This document shows positions 51,302-59,612 of a stretch of DNA of 64,000 nucleotides, piece by piece. Source of the DNA: Flavobacterium soli DSM 19725 (GTDB lineage: Bacteria > Bacteroidota > Bacteroidia > Flavobacteriales > Flavobacteriaceae). Within the stretch, counting starts at the first letter, position 1; the number at the start of each line of letters is the position of its first letter. The notes under the pieces are model-generated. The model was given only the letters and a program-made list of their open reading frames with translations, was not told the DNA's origin and did no database searches. Position numbers and translations under genes: made by a program. Location: contig NZ_AUGO01000002.1 in the NCBI RefSeq assembly GCF_000422705.1, positions 1 to 64,000 on the forward strand, in the 5' to 3' direction.

Positions 51302-52930
51302 TTATTCTCCTAAAAACGGATATCTGTAATCCTCAGGAGTTACAAAAGTTTCCTTGATCGTTCTTGGTGAAGCCCAACGAAGTAAGTTCAATGCAGAACC
51401 AGCTTTATCGTTTGTTCCTGAAGCCCTCGCTCCTCCAAAAGGTTGCATTCCTACAACAGCACCAGTTGGCTTGTCGTTGATGTAGAAGTTACCAGCTGCA
51501 TTTTTCAATGCTTCTGTCGCTTCAGCAATTGCATAACGGTTTTGGCTAAAAATAGCTCCCGTCAAGGCATATTCTGAAGTTCCATCAACCAATTTCAACG
51601 TTTCAGCCCATTTCGCATCTTCATAAACATAGATAGTGATAACTGGTCCGAACAACTCGGTTTCCATAGTAGTATACTTTGGATTCGTAGTGACGATAAC
51701 TGTTGGCTCAATAAAATAACCTACAGATTTGTCATAATTTCCTCCTAAGATCACCTCAGCATCTGCATCTTTTTTAGCTTGGTCAATATAGCTCGCCAAT
51801 TTATCAAAAGAACCTTCGTGGATAACTGCTGTAATAAAGTTCCCGAAATCTTCCGGAGAACCCATTTTTAACGATTGAACATCTTTTGTCAATTGTTCTT
51901 TTACCGCAGGCCATAAACTTTGTGGAATATAAGCTCTTGAAGCCGCCGAACATTTTTGTCCTTGAAACTCAAATGCTCCACGAACAATTCCAGTTACTAC
52001 TTGTTTTACATTTGCACTTGGATGGGCAACGATAAAATCTTTACCACCTGTTTCTCCAACAATTCTTGGATAGGTTTTATAGTGGTGGATGTTGTTTCCG
52101 ATGTTTTTCCAGATGTCTTTAAAAACGTGAGTAGAACCTGTAAAGTGAATTCCAGCAAAATCACGACTTGCAAAAACCGTCTCACTAATCATTTGAGCGT
52201 CTCCAAAAACCACATTGATCACACCATCAGGAAGACCAGCTTCTTTGAACACATCGATGATTACTTTTGCAGAAAACACTTGACTGTCGCTTGGTTTCCA
52301 AACCACAACATTCCCCATCATGGCAGCACTTGCAGGTAAATTTGCAGCAATGGCAGTAAAGTTGAAAGGTGTAATGGCATAAACAAATCCTTCTAACGGG
52401 CGGTATTCTAAACGGTTCCAAACAGACGAATCCGATTTTGGCTGGTCGTTATAGATTTGCGTCATGAACTCTACGTTGTAGCGTAAGAAATCAATTAATT
52501 CGCAAGAAGCATCAATTTCTGCCTGAAAGATATTTTTAGATTGTGCAATCATGGTTGCAGCATTGATCTTTGCTCTGTAAGGTCCAGCGATTAATTCGGC
52601 AGCTTTCAAAAAGATAGCGGCACGTTGTTCCCAAGCCAAATTAGCCCATTGTTCTTTTGACTCCAAAGCATTGGCAATAGCTTTTTCGATATGGGATTTC
52701 TCTGCTAAATGATAGGTTCCTACTACATGTTTATGGTCGTGTGGAGCGGTCATGTTACGGGTGTTTCCGGTTTTAATTTGCTCGCTACCGATATAAAGTG
52801 GCACTTCGATTTTTGAGTTCCACATTTCTTTGTAGGCAGCCAATACTGCCGCTTTCTCAGGGCTGTTTGGGGCATACGATTTTACAGGCTCGTTTACTGC
52901 TTTTGGTACGTGAAAGAATCCTTTTAACAT
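51302..52930 (-). CDS. pruA: L-glutamate gamma-semialdehyde dehydrogenase (1-pyrroline-5-carboxylate dehydrogenase)
   Basis: The 542-residue protein is an aldehyde dehydrogenase of the PruA type: FNFTAIAANLPASAAMMGNVVVWKPS (about 190-215), general base Glu293 in IVGETGGKDFI, nucleophile Cys327 in FEFQGQKCSAASRAY, and VVGMQPFGGARASGTNDKAG near the C-terminus. It oxidizes glutamate semialdehyde to glutamate with NAD in proline breakdown. It has no PutA proline dehydrogenase domain, as in eukaryotes and many Bacteroidota with a separate putA. It is monocistronic in this window. Confidence 0.95.
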   Translation of the reverse strand: MLKGFFHVPKAVNEPVKSYAPNSPEKAAVLAAYKEMWNSKIEVPLYIGSEQIKTGNTRNMTAPHDHKHVVGTYHLAEKSHIEKAIANALESKEQWANLAWEQRAAIFLKAAELIAGPYRAKINAATMIAQSKNIFQAEIDASCELIDFLRYNVEFMTQIYNDQPKSDSSVWNRLEYRPLEGFVYAITPFNFTAIAANLPASAAMMGNVVVWKPSDSQVFSAKVIIDVFKEAGLPDGVINVVFGDAQMISETVFASRDFAGIHFTGSTHVFKDIWKNIGNNIHHYKTYPRIVGETGGKDFIVAHPSANVKQVVTGIVRGAFEFQGQKCSAASRAYIPQSLWPAVKEQLTKDVQSLKMGSPEDFGNFITAVIHEGSFDKLASYIDQAKKDADAEVILGGNYDKSVGYFIEPTVIVTTNPKYTTMETELFGPVITIYVYEDAKWAETLKLVDGTSEYALTGAIFSQNRYAIAEATEALKNAAGNFYINDKPTGAVVGMQPFGGARASGTNDKAGSALNLLRWASPRTIKETFVTPEDYRYPFLGE

Positions 52931-53061
52931 ATTGAAGTATTTTTATAAATTATCAAAATTTCGTTGTACAAAGATATAAAATCAATGCCGAAATAGGAAA
53001 AATTTACCAAATCAATAACAAGTACTGAAGATGCAAGAGAAAATTGGTACTCCACAAGTTT

Positions 53062-53871
53062 CTATTTTTGTCCTATCAACTCTGTTGGCGAATATCCAAA
53101 CTGTTTTCTAAACGCATAAGAGAAATGCGATAAGTTCTCAAACCCTATTTCATAATATACTTCAATAGGTTTTTTATTCTTTTCGGCAAGTTCATAATGT
53201 GCCAAATCTAACCTTTTTTTGGTGAGCCAACGTTGAGGTGTAACGTTGAAAATCTTATAAAAATCACGTTTAAAAGTAGTGAGGCTACGACCTGTCAAAT
53301 ACCCAAATTTTTCCAACGGCATGTTGAACATAAAGTTTTTATCCATAAAGGCAGCCAAGTCAATCTTGTCCGGTTCTTCAAAGTTTGCTAAAATTGAGTC
53401 GATGTCCTTGTCAATAGTTGTCAGGATAGAAATCGCTTCCGTAATTTTTAAAGACGCTATGTTTTCTGGAAAGTTTTCCTGCATTTCAAAATAAGGAATC
53501 AACGAAGCCAAGCAACTTTCGAGCAATGGATGCTTCTTAAAACTGAAAATTCTGTTTGGTGCAACTTTCTGTTTTCGGTTTTCAGAACCATAAAATTCCC
53601 GAAGTCTTTTAACCGATAAGTGCATGGCGACGGCTTTGTGTGGCAGTCCGTCTTTTGGAATATTGATGATAGTAGCCAATTGATTTCTTGGAATCAAAAA
53701 AGTACTACCTGCACCAAATATAAAACGTTGATCGGCCTGGATAATTTTTGTTTCGCCGGATAGTAGCCAAACAAGCAAATGATCATCAAATGCGGCTTCC
53801 GTTTTAAACAACTTGCCCGTATAGTCGGAAAGTTTAATTTCGGGGTTTATATAATTTACCTGATACTCCAT
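53062..53871 (-). CDS. AraC-family transcriptional regulator
   Basis: The 269-residue protein has a cupin-like ligand/dimer half (about 1-140, VWLLSGETKIIQADQRFIF) and a C-terminal double HTH (about 170-266: LEKFGYLTGRSLTTFKRDFYKIFNVTPQRWLTKKRLDLAHYELAEKNKKPIEVYYEIGFENLSHFSYAFRKQFGYSPTELIGQK is the region, key features RSLTTFKRDF, GFENLSHFSYAFRK, FGYSPTE). It is encoded 31 bp after the SDR oxidoreductase, in the same direction, and probably controls it. Confidence 0.9.
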   Translation of the reverse strand: MEYQVNYINPEIKLSDYTGKLFKTEAAFDDHLLVWLLSGETKIIQADQRFIFGAGSTFLIPRNQLATIINIPKDGLPHKAVAMHLSVKRLREFYGSENRKQKVAPNRIFSFKKHPLLESCLASLIPYFEMQENFPENIASLKITEAISILTTIDKDIDSILANFEEPDKIDLAAFMDKNFMFNMPLEKFGYLTGRSLTTFKRDFYKIFNVTPQRWLTKKRLDLAHYELAEKNKKPIEVYYEIGFENLSHFSYAFRKQFGYSPTELIGQK

Positions 53872-53902
53872 GTTGCTTGTTTGGTAGAAGATACAAATAT
53901 CA

Positions 53903-54895
53903 CTAAAAATTGAATGTTACTCCTGTCATTTCCTCACTTAATTTCCATAAACGCTTTGCATTGGCTTCGTCCAGGGAATACGGCTTGATACCACCAATAA
54001 GGGAAACATCAGTACTTAAAAGTGCTACATCAGCATTTTCGCAATATACGCCACCGATGTTGTTGAGCATCGGACTTGTTGCAGCCCAAACTGTTGTCGC
54101 TGCACCTTGCGGAATGGTTTTTAACGAAGAGGCAACTTCAGGCAATATAATCCCATCGGCATCAGTGTAGCCTAATTTATAAAACAAATCCATTGGTGCT
54201 TCTCTCGATAATTCTGTTTCACCAACAGCACCCGGGCATAAGGAATAACTTCGGACATTATGGGCTTTTGCCTTTGTGTCCAATTCAAGCGAAAAAAGAT
54301 TAACGGCTGTTTTTGATTGTCCATATCCTTCCAATGTTTCATACTCACGATACAGGAAATTAGGATCTTCAAAATCAAAATCAGAAAATTGATGTCCGCC
54401 AGAAGATACATTTACCACTCTTGCACCATCCGCTTTTTTTAAGGCCGACCATAATCGGGCCGTGAGCTGAAAAAGTGCCAGATAATTGGTTGCTAATTGC
54501 GATTCATATCCGCGATTGTCCCTTCTCAAAGGTACCCACATGATCCCTGCATTGTTGATGAGGAGATGCAAGGGCCTGCCGGAAGCCAAAAAATTTTCTG
54601 CAAAAGCATCAATAGAATCGGGATGCATTAAATCCATTTCTTCTATTTCTACATTTATAATTCCGTCCAGATTTCTTTTTGCTTTTTCAATGTCCCTTGC
54701 CGGAACAATAACCGTGGCACCTGCCTTAGAAAGTGTTTTCACGGTTTCTAGACCTATACCCGAATTGCCTCCTGTTACGATGGCAATTTTACCCGTAAGG
54801 TCAATGCCTTTTATAACTTCGCTAGTGGTAGATTTTGCGTTAAATCCTGAACCAATTGGTTGCTGTAACGCTCCTTGATAATTGTGCTGTCCCAT
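53903..54895 (-). CDS. Short-chain dehydrogenase/reductase (SDR)
   Basis: The 330-residue protein (start at MGQHNYQ, 54895; the frame is open nine codons further) has the SDR fold: GKIAIVTGGNSGIGLETV (cofactor loop, about 35-52), LLINNAGIMWVP (NNAG, about 109-120), VVNVSSGGHQFSD, and the catalytic YGQSK (Tyr and Lys, about 188-192). Substrate specificity cannot be read; it resembles retinol-dehydrogenase/WW-domain oxidoreductase-like SDRs. It is likely co-transcribed with the AraC gene 31 bp downstream. Confidence 0.9.
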   Translation of the reverse strand: MGQHNYQGALQQPIGSGFNAKSTTSEVIKGIDLTGKIAIVTGGNSGIGLETVKTLSKAGATVIVPARDIEKAKRNLDGIINVEIEEMDLMHPDSIDAFAENFLASGRPLHLLINNAGIMWVPLRRDNRGYESQLATNYLALFQLTARLWSALKKADGARVVNVSSGGHQFSDFDFEDPNFLYREYETLEGYGQSKTAVNLFSLELDTKAKAHNVRSYSLCPGAVGETELSREAPMDLFYKLGYTDADGIILPEVASSLKTIPQGAATTVWAATSPMLNNIGGVYCENADVALLSTDVSLIGGIKPYSLDEANAKRLWKLSEEMTGVTFNF

Positions 54896-55182
54896 TTTTA
54901 AAATTTTAATGTGTTGGGACAAAATTAGAAGGTATTTAGTGTAGTTACTTTGTTCAAACGTCTAAATGAACTTTGTTTAAAAGGCCAGTCGCTTTGCAGG
55001 GATAGCTCAATTGCAGGGTAAGGAAAGTAGAATCAGCCAATACGTGAAACCGATGTGGACTTGGTGCTTCATGGTGTTGGATGTGAAATCGGGAGATTTA
55101 GTAGAACTTCACTACTAATAATGAACACTTCACATAGTAGGAAAAAGAGCAAAGAAGAAAGACAAAAGAAAAAGACAAAATA
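54896..55182. other. Non-coding stretch before the SDR gene
   Basis: About 290 bp without an intact gene. It holds the promoter region of the SDR-AraC pair and an A-rich purine tract at 55142-55180 (similar in type to purine tracts before repeats at 61540 and 63330). I see no RNA gene or recognised gene remnant. Confidence 0.35.
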
Positions 55183-56040
55183 TTAGTGGTCGGTCAAGGT
55201 ATTGCTATAGTAGCCTGCCTCATGCTCAAAATAATTATCATAGTAGTTAATCCTGTTCCTGTTTTCTAATCCATAAAGGAAAAGCTGCACTGCACTATTG
55301 TATTCAATCGCCACCCATTTATCGAATGTCTTGAAAAAGCTTGATTTACTGACCAAATAAGCATGCGGTTTATCCAAGTAAGTATTGATTCCATTAAAAT
55401 CGTTTAGTTGATAGAGGTGAATAATCTCATGCGAAATCAAATTATAAAATCCGGGTGTGTCTGGTTTATACACAATATTGCCCGGAAAGGCAATCCCCAC
55501 ACTATTGGTTTCTTCCCATCTTTTCGTGTTGGTCGAAAAGATAAACTGGCCCGTTTGCAATGTTTTTTCCAACTCAAATTTAGACTGAAAGGCAATCCCG
55601 ATGGTGTGGACCAAAGACACAGGCATCACTTTATACTGAACCTTGGGACCATCTGAGAGGTCCAGCTCAATTCGGTTGAAGCCATAATTGAGGTGCCACT
55701 TCTCCCAGAAATTCCTATTTGCTGCTGCATTTTCTACAATCGAAGTTCCTGCTGCATTTACAATCTTGGAAGGCCATGAAAAACCCAATTCCTTGTTTTG
55801 ATGCACAAGCCTTATTAACCGCTTGCTTTCGAAGATAGTATACCCGCCAACTGCACCTTGCCATAACCCTTTCAATAAGACCGATCCAAGTTTTTCATCG
55901 GGTTTCTTATTGATCATGGCGCCAATGCCTCCCGTCAAGGAACCCAGTCCGATGTTGTAAAGGCCTGCCTCGGTATCATTAAGTTGTGCAGGGCTGGTTG
56001 TAGTAATAATCAGTAAAAAAAGAGTAATTATTCTTTTCAT
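55183..56040 (-). CDS. Exported protein with HEXXH motif (putative metallopeptidase-like)
   Basis: The 285-residue protein has a signal peptide (MKRIITLFLLIITTTSPAQ; start at 56040 chosen for it, eight codons inside the open frame). The mature protein includes a glycine-rich hydrophobic segment (GSLTGGIGAMINK) and, at His204-His208, HEIIHLYQ, a zincin-type HEXXH motif. No clear third zinc ligand can be assigned. I do not recognise the family; the motif alone does not prove peptidase activity. It is alone between the SDR and the accessory gene group. Confidence 0.6.
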   Translation of the reverse strand: MKRIITLFLLIITTTSPAQLNDTEAGLYNIGLGSLTGGIGAMINKKPDEKLGSVLLKGLWQGAVGGYTIFESKRLIRLVHQNKELGFSWPSKIVNAAGTSIVENAAANRNFWEKWHLNYGFNRIELDLSDGPKVQYKVMPVSLVHTIGIAFQSKFELEKTLQTGQFIFSTNTKRWEETNSVGIAFPGNIVYKPDTPGFYNLISHEIIHLYQLNDFNGINTYLDKPHAYLVSKSSFFKTFDKWVAIEYNSAVQLFLYGLENRNRINYYDNYFEHEAGYYSNTLTDH

Positions 56041-56206
56041 AAGCCGAGGGGTAGAGGGTTGCATTCCTTCGACAAAATGTGTGCCAGTTTACAGGTTCTT
56101 TTTTAATTTCAGTTTTTATAAAAACAGGTGCTTTAGTTTTCTCTACGAATACCTGAAGACTTATAAATTTAAAATAAGGGTGTTGGTTTTGAGTCATTTC
56201 CTCATG

Positions 56207-56306
56207 CTACCGAGAGGTTCTAGCTCGTGGCCTCAAACAGAATACTTTTAAATTTTATTAGAGCTAGAAGTTCACCCAGCAGGGGCAAAACCCTTATTAG
56301 CGGTAG
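56207..56306. repeat. Imperfect nested inverted repeat after the 56313 gene
   Basis: The outer arms CTACCG (56207-56212) and CGGTAG (56301-56306) are complementary; inner arms TTCTAGCTC (56218-56226) and GAGCTAGAA (56261-56269) are also complementary, enclosing an AT-rich loop. A third hairpin-like segment with CACCCAGC and GCAAAACCC lies between. It resembles a recombination-type or cassette-end structure in layout. Its role is unknown. Confidence 0.55.
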
Positions 56307-56312
56307 TTTCTT

Positions 56313-56828
56313 TTATTTGTTTTTACCATCAAAATTCTTTTCGCCATCATTGGTTATTGTTTTGTGGTAATTTGTATTGAAAATTCTAGTTTCAACTCGT
56401 AGTTTATTTAATAAGTTTTCAGCGTTATTTTTAACTTCCGTCCATTTTTCACTTACTCCAATAAATTCGTAATCCCAAATTTCATTCGGAATTTCATCAA
56501 CTAATTTTTTAAAATTTAGAAGTTCATCTTTATATTTATCTTCGATTACATTATTTCTAAATATAGTTTCAAAACAAGCTGGCAAAAATGCATAGTCTAT
56601 CTCCTCGTATAATTCTGTCAAAGGGTCAATTAAAACATTTTCCATTTGTTCTAGTTCATCAGAATTATAAGTAAAAAGAATTAATGAGTTAATTAGATTA
56701 GTATAATAAAAGTCAACATTTTTGTCATATTCAAACAGCTCATTTTCTTCCAAATTCTCAATATCTTTATTTTCAGATTTTGATTGCTTTTCAGAATGCA
56801 GTTTTGATTTAAAAAAGTTGAATTTCAT
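56313..56828 (-). CDS. Hypothetical protein, acidic and helical
   Basis: I do not recognise this 171-residue protein. It has no signal peptide or membrane segment. It is Glu/Asn/Lys-rich (FKSKLHSEKQSKSENKDIENLEENE near the N-terminus) and likely helical. It is the last of three minus-strand genes (58682 to 56313), each with a GCGGT(A/T)GC motif just after its stop codon. AT-rich codons suggest an accessory origin. Confidence 0.6.
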   Translation of the reverse strand: MKFNFFKSKLHSEKQSKSENKDIENLEENELFEYDKNVDFYYTNLINSLILFTYNSDELEQMENVLIDPLTELYEEIDYAFLPACFETIFRNNVIEDKYKDELLNFKKLVDEIPNEIWDYEFIGVSEKWTEVKNNAENLLNKLRVETRIFNTNYHKTITNDGEKNFDGKNK

Positions 56829-56858
56829 TATCGGAGTGTTGTTTTTTTATAATAGAAT

Positions 56859-56870
56859 GCGGTAGCCAGG
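56859..56870. repeat. Junction motif GCGGTAGCCAGG after the 56873 gene
   Basis: GCGGTAGCCAGG starts 7-14 bp beyond the stop codon of the 56873 gene (minus strand). Related copies are GCGGTTGCCGGG (57581-57592) after the SMEK gene and GCGGTAG (56300-56306) after the 56313 gene. Confidence 0.6.
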
Positions 56871-56872
56871 AA

Positions 56873-57535
56873 TTACTTAATTCTCTCAACTACAAAATTT
56901 TCAGAGATAATATAATGTTGATGGAGATTAAAACTATACGGGCTAACATCGTTGTTTCCGAACATTAGTAATTTAGAGGGTTGTTCGCTAATCCATTTAT
57001 CTTGACTGTCATTATTTAAAATCTTGAAATCTAAATGATGTTTTGTAAAGACATTTTTTACAATCATTGCTAACGATTCAGGTAGGATTAACGAGCGATT
57101 ATAATCTTCATCAAAATAATCTCGAATATTCCAAATATAATCGTTAATCCTTATCCAATTCCCAGTTTTATCTTCTAACTCAAGATATAAGTCTCCGATT
57201 AATTTGCTTACGTCATTAGTATAATTGTTAATGTCGCATTCAAAATGTTTTTCATTAAACTTCCAAAGTAATGAATGATGATCGAAAAGTCTGATTTTGG
57301 GATAAGGCATGAGAATTTCATTTTCAAAGCCTTGAAATTCTTTTAAGTTTTCACACGAGATCTTCCATTCTTCGTATTCAATTGGAACATCATAACTGAT
57401 TTGATTTATTGAAAATAAAAATTCTACTTTGTTATGAGATTTGATGGAATAGGAAATAAATTTCAAGTTACAATCTTGATAAAACTCAATGGCATTTGTT
57501 CTTTCGATTAGTTTTTCTAGCATGGTTTTAGGCAA
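56873..57535 (-). CDS. Hypothetical protein
   Basis: I do not recognise this 220-residue protein. It has no signal peptide and no membrane segment, with many aromatic residues and beta-prone segments (KVEFLFSINQISYDVPIEYEEW at about 31-52; FDHHSLLWKFNEKHFECDIN at about 108-127). It is a cytosolic protein between the SMEK gene and the 56313 gene in the same direction; the intergenic gaps (about 45-60 bp) carry a repeated motif. It may be a partner or immunity-type protein, but this is not supported by any motif. Confidence 0.6.
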   Translation of the reverse strand: MPKTMLEKLIERTNAIEFYQDCNLKFISYSIKSHNKVEFLFSINQISYDVPIEYEEWKISCENLKEFQGFENEILMPYPKIRLFDHHSLLWKFNEKHFECDINNYTNDVSKLIGDLYLELEDKTGNWIRINDYIWNIRDYFDEDYNRSLILPESLAMIVKNVFTKHHLDFKILNNDSQDKWISEQPSKLLMFGNNDVSPYSFNLHQHYIISENFVVERIK

Positions 57536-57580
57536 TTGTAAATGTGCTGTTATGTTTTTTTCTTCTGTTTGTAATAAAAT

Positions 57581-57592
57581 GCGGTTGCCGGG
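57581..57592. repeat. Junction motif GCGGTTGCCGGG after the SMEK gene
   Basis: It lies 4-15 bp beyond the stop codon of the SMEK gene and matches GCGGTAGCCAGG at 56859-56870 in 10 of 12 positions, as well as a shared flank AATAAAAT/AATAGAAT. Confidence 0.6.
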
Positions 57593-57596
57593 CCTG

Positions 57597-58682
57597 TTAT
57601 TCTAGGAGCTTTCTAAATTCATTATCAAATATATATTTAAGCCTACGAAGATTATATGATCCAGGAATTCCATAAAGAATGCTTTCGTAAGGCATGTTGT
57701 TCTTTTCATATTTGACGAACATAGTAGGTAAACCATCATATGGATCAGTATCCATATCTAATTCGACGATGTAATCAAATGGGATTCTTAAAAATAGATT
57801 ATAATTTTTCACTTCATATTTAGGATTGTTTTCTCTTTTATCATAAAATGTATCAAGTAAGTCCCAATTTCCGTTTTCATCAAAAATAGCACGACCACCA
57901 TGAGTAATCAATTCAATTCCGTTTTCGTAAAACTCTGAAAAATTACCTTTAAACCAAGAGCTGATTTCCCCTGTTGAATTTTCTTCAGAATTTGGCCAGC
58001 TTATATCATCAACTGACCTGATTAGTATTTGACTATATACAAAACCTATCCATGGTTCATACCATGATAATTCCCAGTCACTTCGCTCCAGCTTTCTCAG
58101 TAAGGCTTTCTGCAATTTTCTCTTAGTTGCAAGATTCTTCTTTATCTTTATTTCATTTGGATTGGCTTTGGTCTTATTGGATGTTGAATTTTCACTTTGA
58201 AGAATTTTCACAATCCTTTCTAATGTGGAAATTGGCTTACTTTGAATAAGACGTAATAAATCTCTGAAATCTAAAATCTGATTATCCGGGTCAAAACTAA
58301 TCGACCCTAAATTTTGAAATTGACTATATTTCCTTTGTTTTTTTCCTAAAACAACAATAAAGATTTCAGAATATGTTGCGTTTAATTTTTGCTCTAAAAA
58401 TTTATCAATCGTATCTTGAATTTTTTTTCTTGATTTCGTTGTAGTGACTTGGACACACAATGAATTTATTTTATCTCCCAAGTCGATGGCTGGGAAATTC
58501 ATTTTAAGTAAATTTAAATTCTCTAAGCTGTAACCGAAAATTAGATTTAAGATTTCCGTAATAGTGTATTCAGAAAAACTATTTGCATCATAAAGATTAA
58601 GAGAAGAAAGATTTTGTAATCTGACTTCCCAAATTGAAAAATGTTCTGAAATTATTTTGATGAAATTTTCTCTCTCACTCAT
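57597..58682 (-). CDS. SMEK domain-containing protein (putative defence-type nuclease)
   Basis: The start at 58682 (361 residues, MSERENFIKIISEHFSIW) is preferred; a GTG at 58733 would add 17 residues. The N-terminal half (about 1-165) matches the SMEK domain as I recall it: FSEYTITEILNLIFGY, then FPAIDLGDKINSLCVQVTTTKSRKKIQDTIDKF (Asp67, Asp70 and Gln78 in an arrangement recalling the D...ExK core of restriction endonuclease-fold enzymes). In published surveys this domain occurs in predicted conflict/defence systems. The C-terminal half (about 190-361) is a novel segment with Trp-rich and Asp-rich stretches and no recognised effector. It is in an AT-rich accessory region. Function as a defence protein is inferred. 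Confidence 0.65.
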   Translation of the reverse strand: MSERENFIKIISEHFSIWEVRLQNLSSLNLYDANSFSEYTITEILNLIFGYSLENLNLLKMNFPAIDLGDKINSLCVQVTTTKSRKKIQDTIDKFLEQKLNATYSEIFIVVLGKKQRKYSQFQNLGSISFDPDNQILDFRDLLRLIQSKPISTLERIVKILQSENSTSNKTKANPNEIKIKKNLATKRKLQKALLRKLERSDWELSWYEPWIGFVYSQILIRSVDDISWPNSEENSTGEISSWFKGNFSEFYENGIELITHGGRAIFDENGNWDLLDTFYDKRENNPKYEVKNYNLFLRIPFDYIVELDMDTDPYDGLPTMFVKYEKNNMPYESILYGIPGSYNLRRLKYIFDNEFRKLLE

Positions 58683-58739
58683 ATTAATTGTCACCAATTT
58701 GTTTATATCCAAAACAAACCTTCGCCAATCCACCCATTT

Positions 58740-58852
58740 ATAATGTATATGCGAAGTTTTGGTTTTTTATTCCTTCAAATATACATAAAATCATCTCTAC
58801 AAATTGTAGCTCCACCTTTATCAAACATACAAAACCTCCCTGCCAGCATAAA
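58740..58852. other. Non-coding region upstream of the SMEK gene
   Basis: It contains the probable promoter of the SMEK gene. Bases 58740-58852 hold no gene. Beyond it a tandem repeat runs from 58853 to 59031. The gap from 58683 to 59088 totals about 405 bp, and I see no RNA gene in it. Confidence 0.4.
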
Positions 58853-59031
58853 AGTACGGTAGAAACTCAAAAGAGTGCGGTAAAACCAAAAGAAGCACGG
58901 TAAAAACCCAAAAGAGTACGGGACAACCCCAAAAAGTACGGTAGAAATCCAAAAGAGTACGGGACAACCCCAAAAAGTACGGTAGAAATCCAAAAGAGTA
59001 CGGTAAAATCCAAAAAGAGTACGGTAACAAT
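58853..59031. repeat. Nine-unit tandem repeat of about 20 bp
   Basis: Units of 19-22 bp read AGTACGGTAGAAAYYCAAAAG with variants (AGTGCGG..., AGCACGG..., AGTACGGGACAACCCC...). Nine copies start at about 58853, 58874, 58893, 58915, 58935, 58956, 58976, 58997 and 59018, the last cut short. Two variant types (GGTAGAAATCC and GGGACAACCCC) alternate in the middle. No spacers are present, so it is not a CRISPR. It lies between two minus-strand genes. Open frames on the minus strand are a by-product of its 20-21 bp period. Confidence 0.85.
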
Positions 59032-59088
59032 ACTATTTAATTCAGTCCTTTTCTGCTAATATCCCCTGTCTTATCCTCTTTAATCCCG

Positions 59089-59508
59089 CTATTTTACCTC
59101 CTCAAAAACAAACCCAATTTCATAATCAATCGGGACATCTTTTACAAAAAAGGGAATGCCTACAAAAGTTGTCGGTAGTCCTTTCCCTAAACGGTATTTC
59201 CCATCCCTATTTAAAAAAACAATAGGCCTACGGCTGTTGCTACCACCATAGGAGCGGTATTCATAAAGTCCCTTCAAGGTGTCGCCATAAATTTGCCCCC
59301 GAATGGCTCCAGAATCCTTGCCGTTCTTGCCATATATCATTTCAAATTGGCCATAAAAATGGTTTTCATCTACCACAATATCCAGGAGTGCCGTATCTCT
59401 TCCGTTAATGGCTCGGTAGGAAATGTGATCGTCTTTGAAGTTTTTTTTCTTGCAACCAAAAAGGAGTGATGTTAATAGCAAGACGGAAAGCAACGTTGTT
59501 TTTGCCAT
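59089..59508 (-). CDS. Lipoprotein of unknown function
   Basis: The 139-residue protein (start at 59508, MAKTTLLSVLLLTSLLFGC) has a lipobox Cys at about 19 (LLFGC). The mature part is beta-rich, with GRDTALLDIVVDENHFYGQFEMIYG, RGQIYGDTLKGLYEYRSYGGSNSRRPIVFLNRDGKYRLGKG and LPTTFVGIPFFVK. I do not recognise the family. It is probably anchored to the outer membrane. It stands alone, between the tandem repeat and a methyltransferase-like gene. Confidence 0.72.
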   Translation of the reverse strand: MAKTTLLSVLLLTSLLFGCKKKNFKDDHISYRAINGRDTALLDIVVDENHFYGQFEMIYGKNGKDSGAIRGQIYGDTLKGLYEYRSYGGSNSRRPIVFLNRDGKYRLGKGLPTTFVGIPFFVKDVPIDYEIGFVFEEVK

Positions 59509-59612
59509 ATAAAAAGCAGTTAGGGTAAGTGTCAACGAGAAAATTATGCAAAAAACTTTTATCTTTATACAACGATTAAAAAACTACTATAGTACAATTT
59601 AGACTAAAAAAC

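Noticed and set aside
56207..57592. Firm call of integron attC sites
   Set aside because: The junctions of the upper two genes are only 45-65 bp, lack clear RYYYAAC/GTTRRRY core sites, and no integrase gene is in the window. Kept only as a hypothesis.
58775..59030. Overlapping minus-strand open frames of about 70 residues rich in Phe, Trp and Tyr
   Set aside because: They are a by-product of the 20-21 bp tandem repeat, which leaves frames open on the minus strand. They have no start signal and no family match.
58853..59031. CRISPR array
   Set aside because: Units follow each other directly without unique spacers, and no cas gene is in the window.
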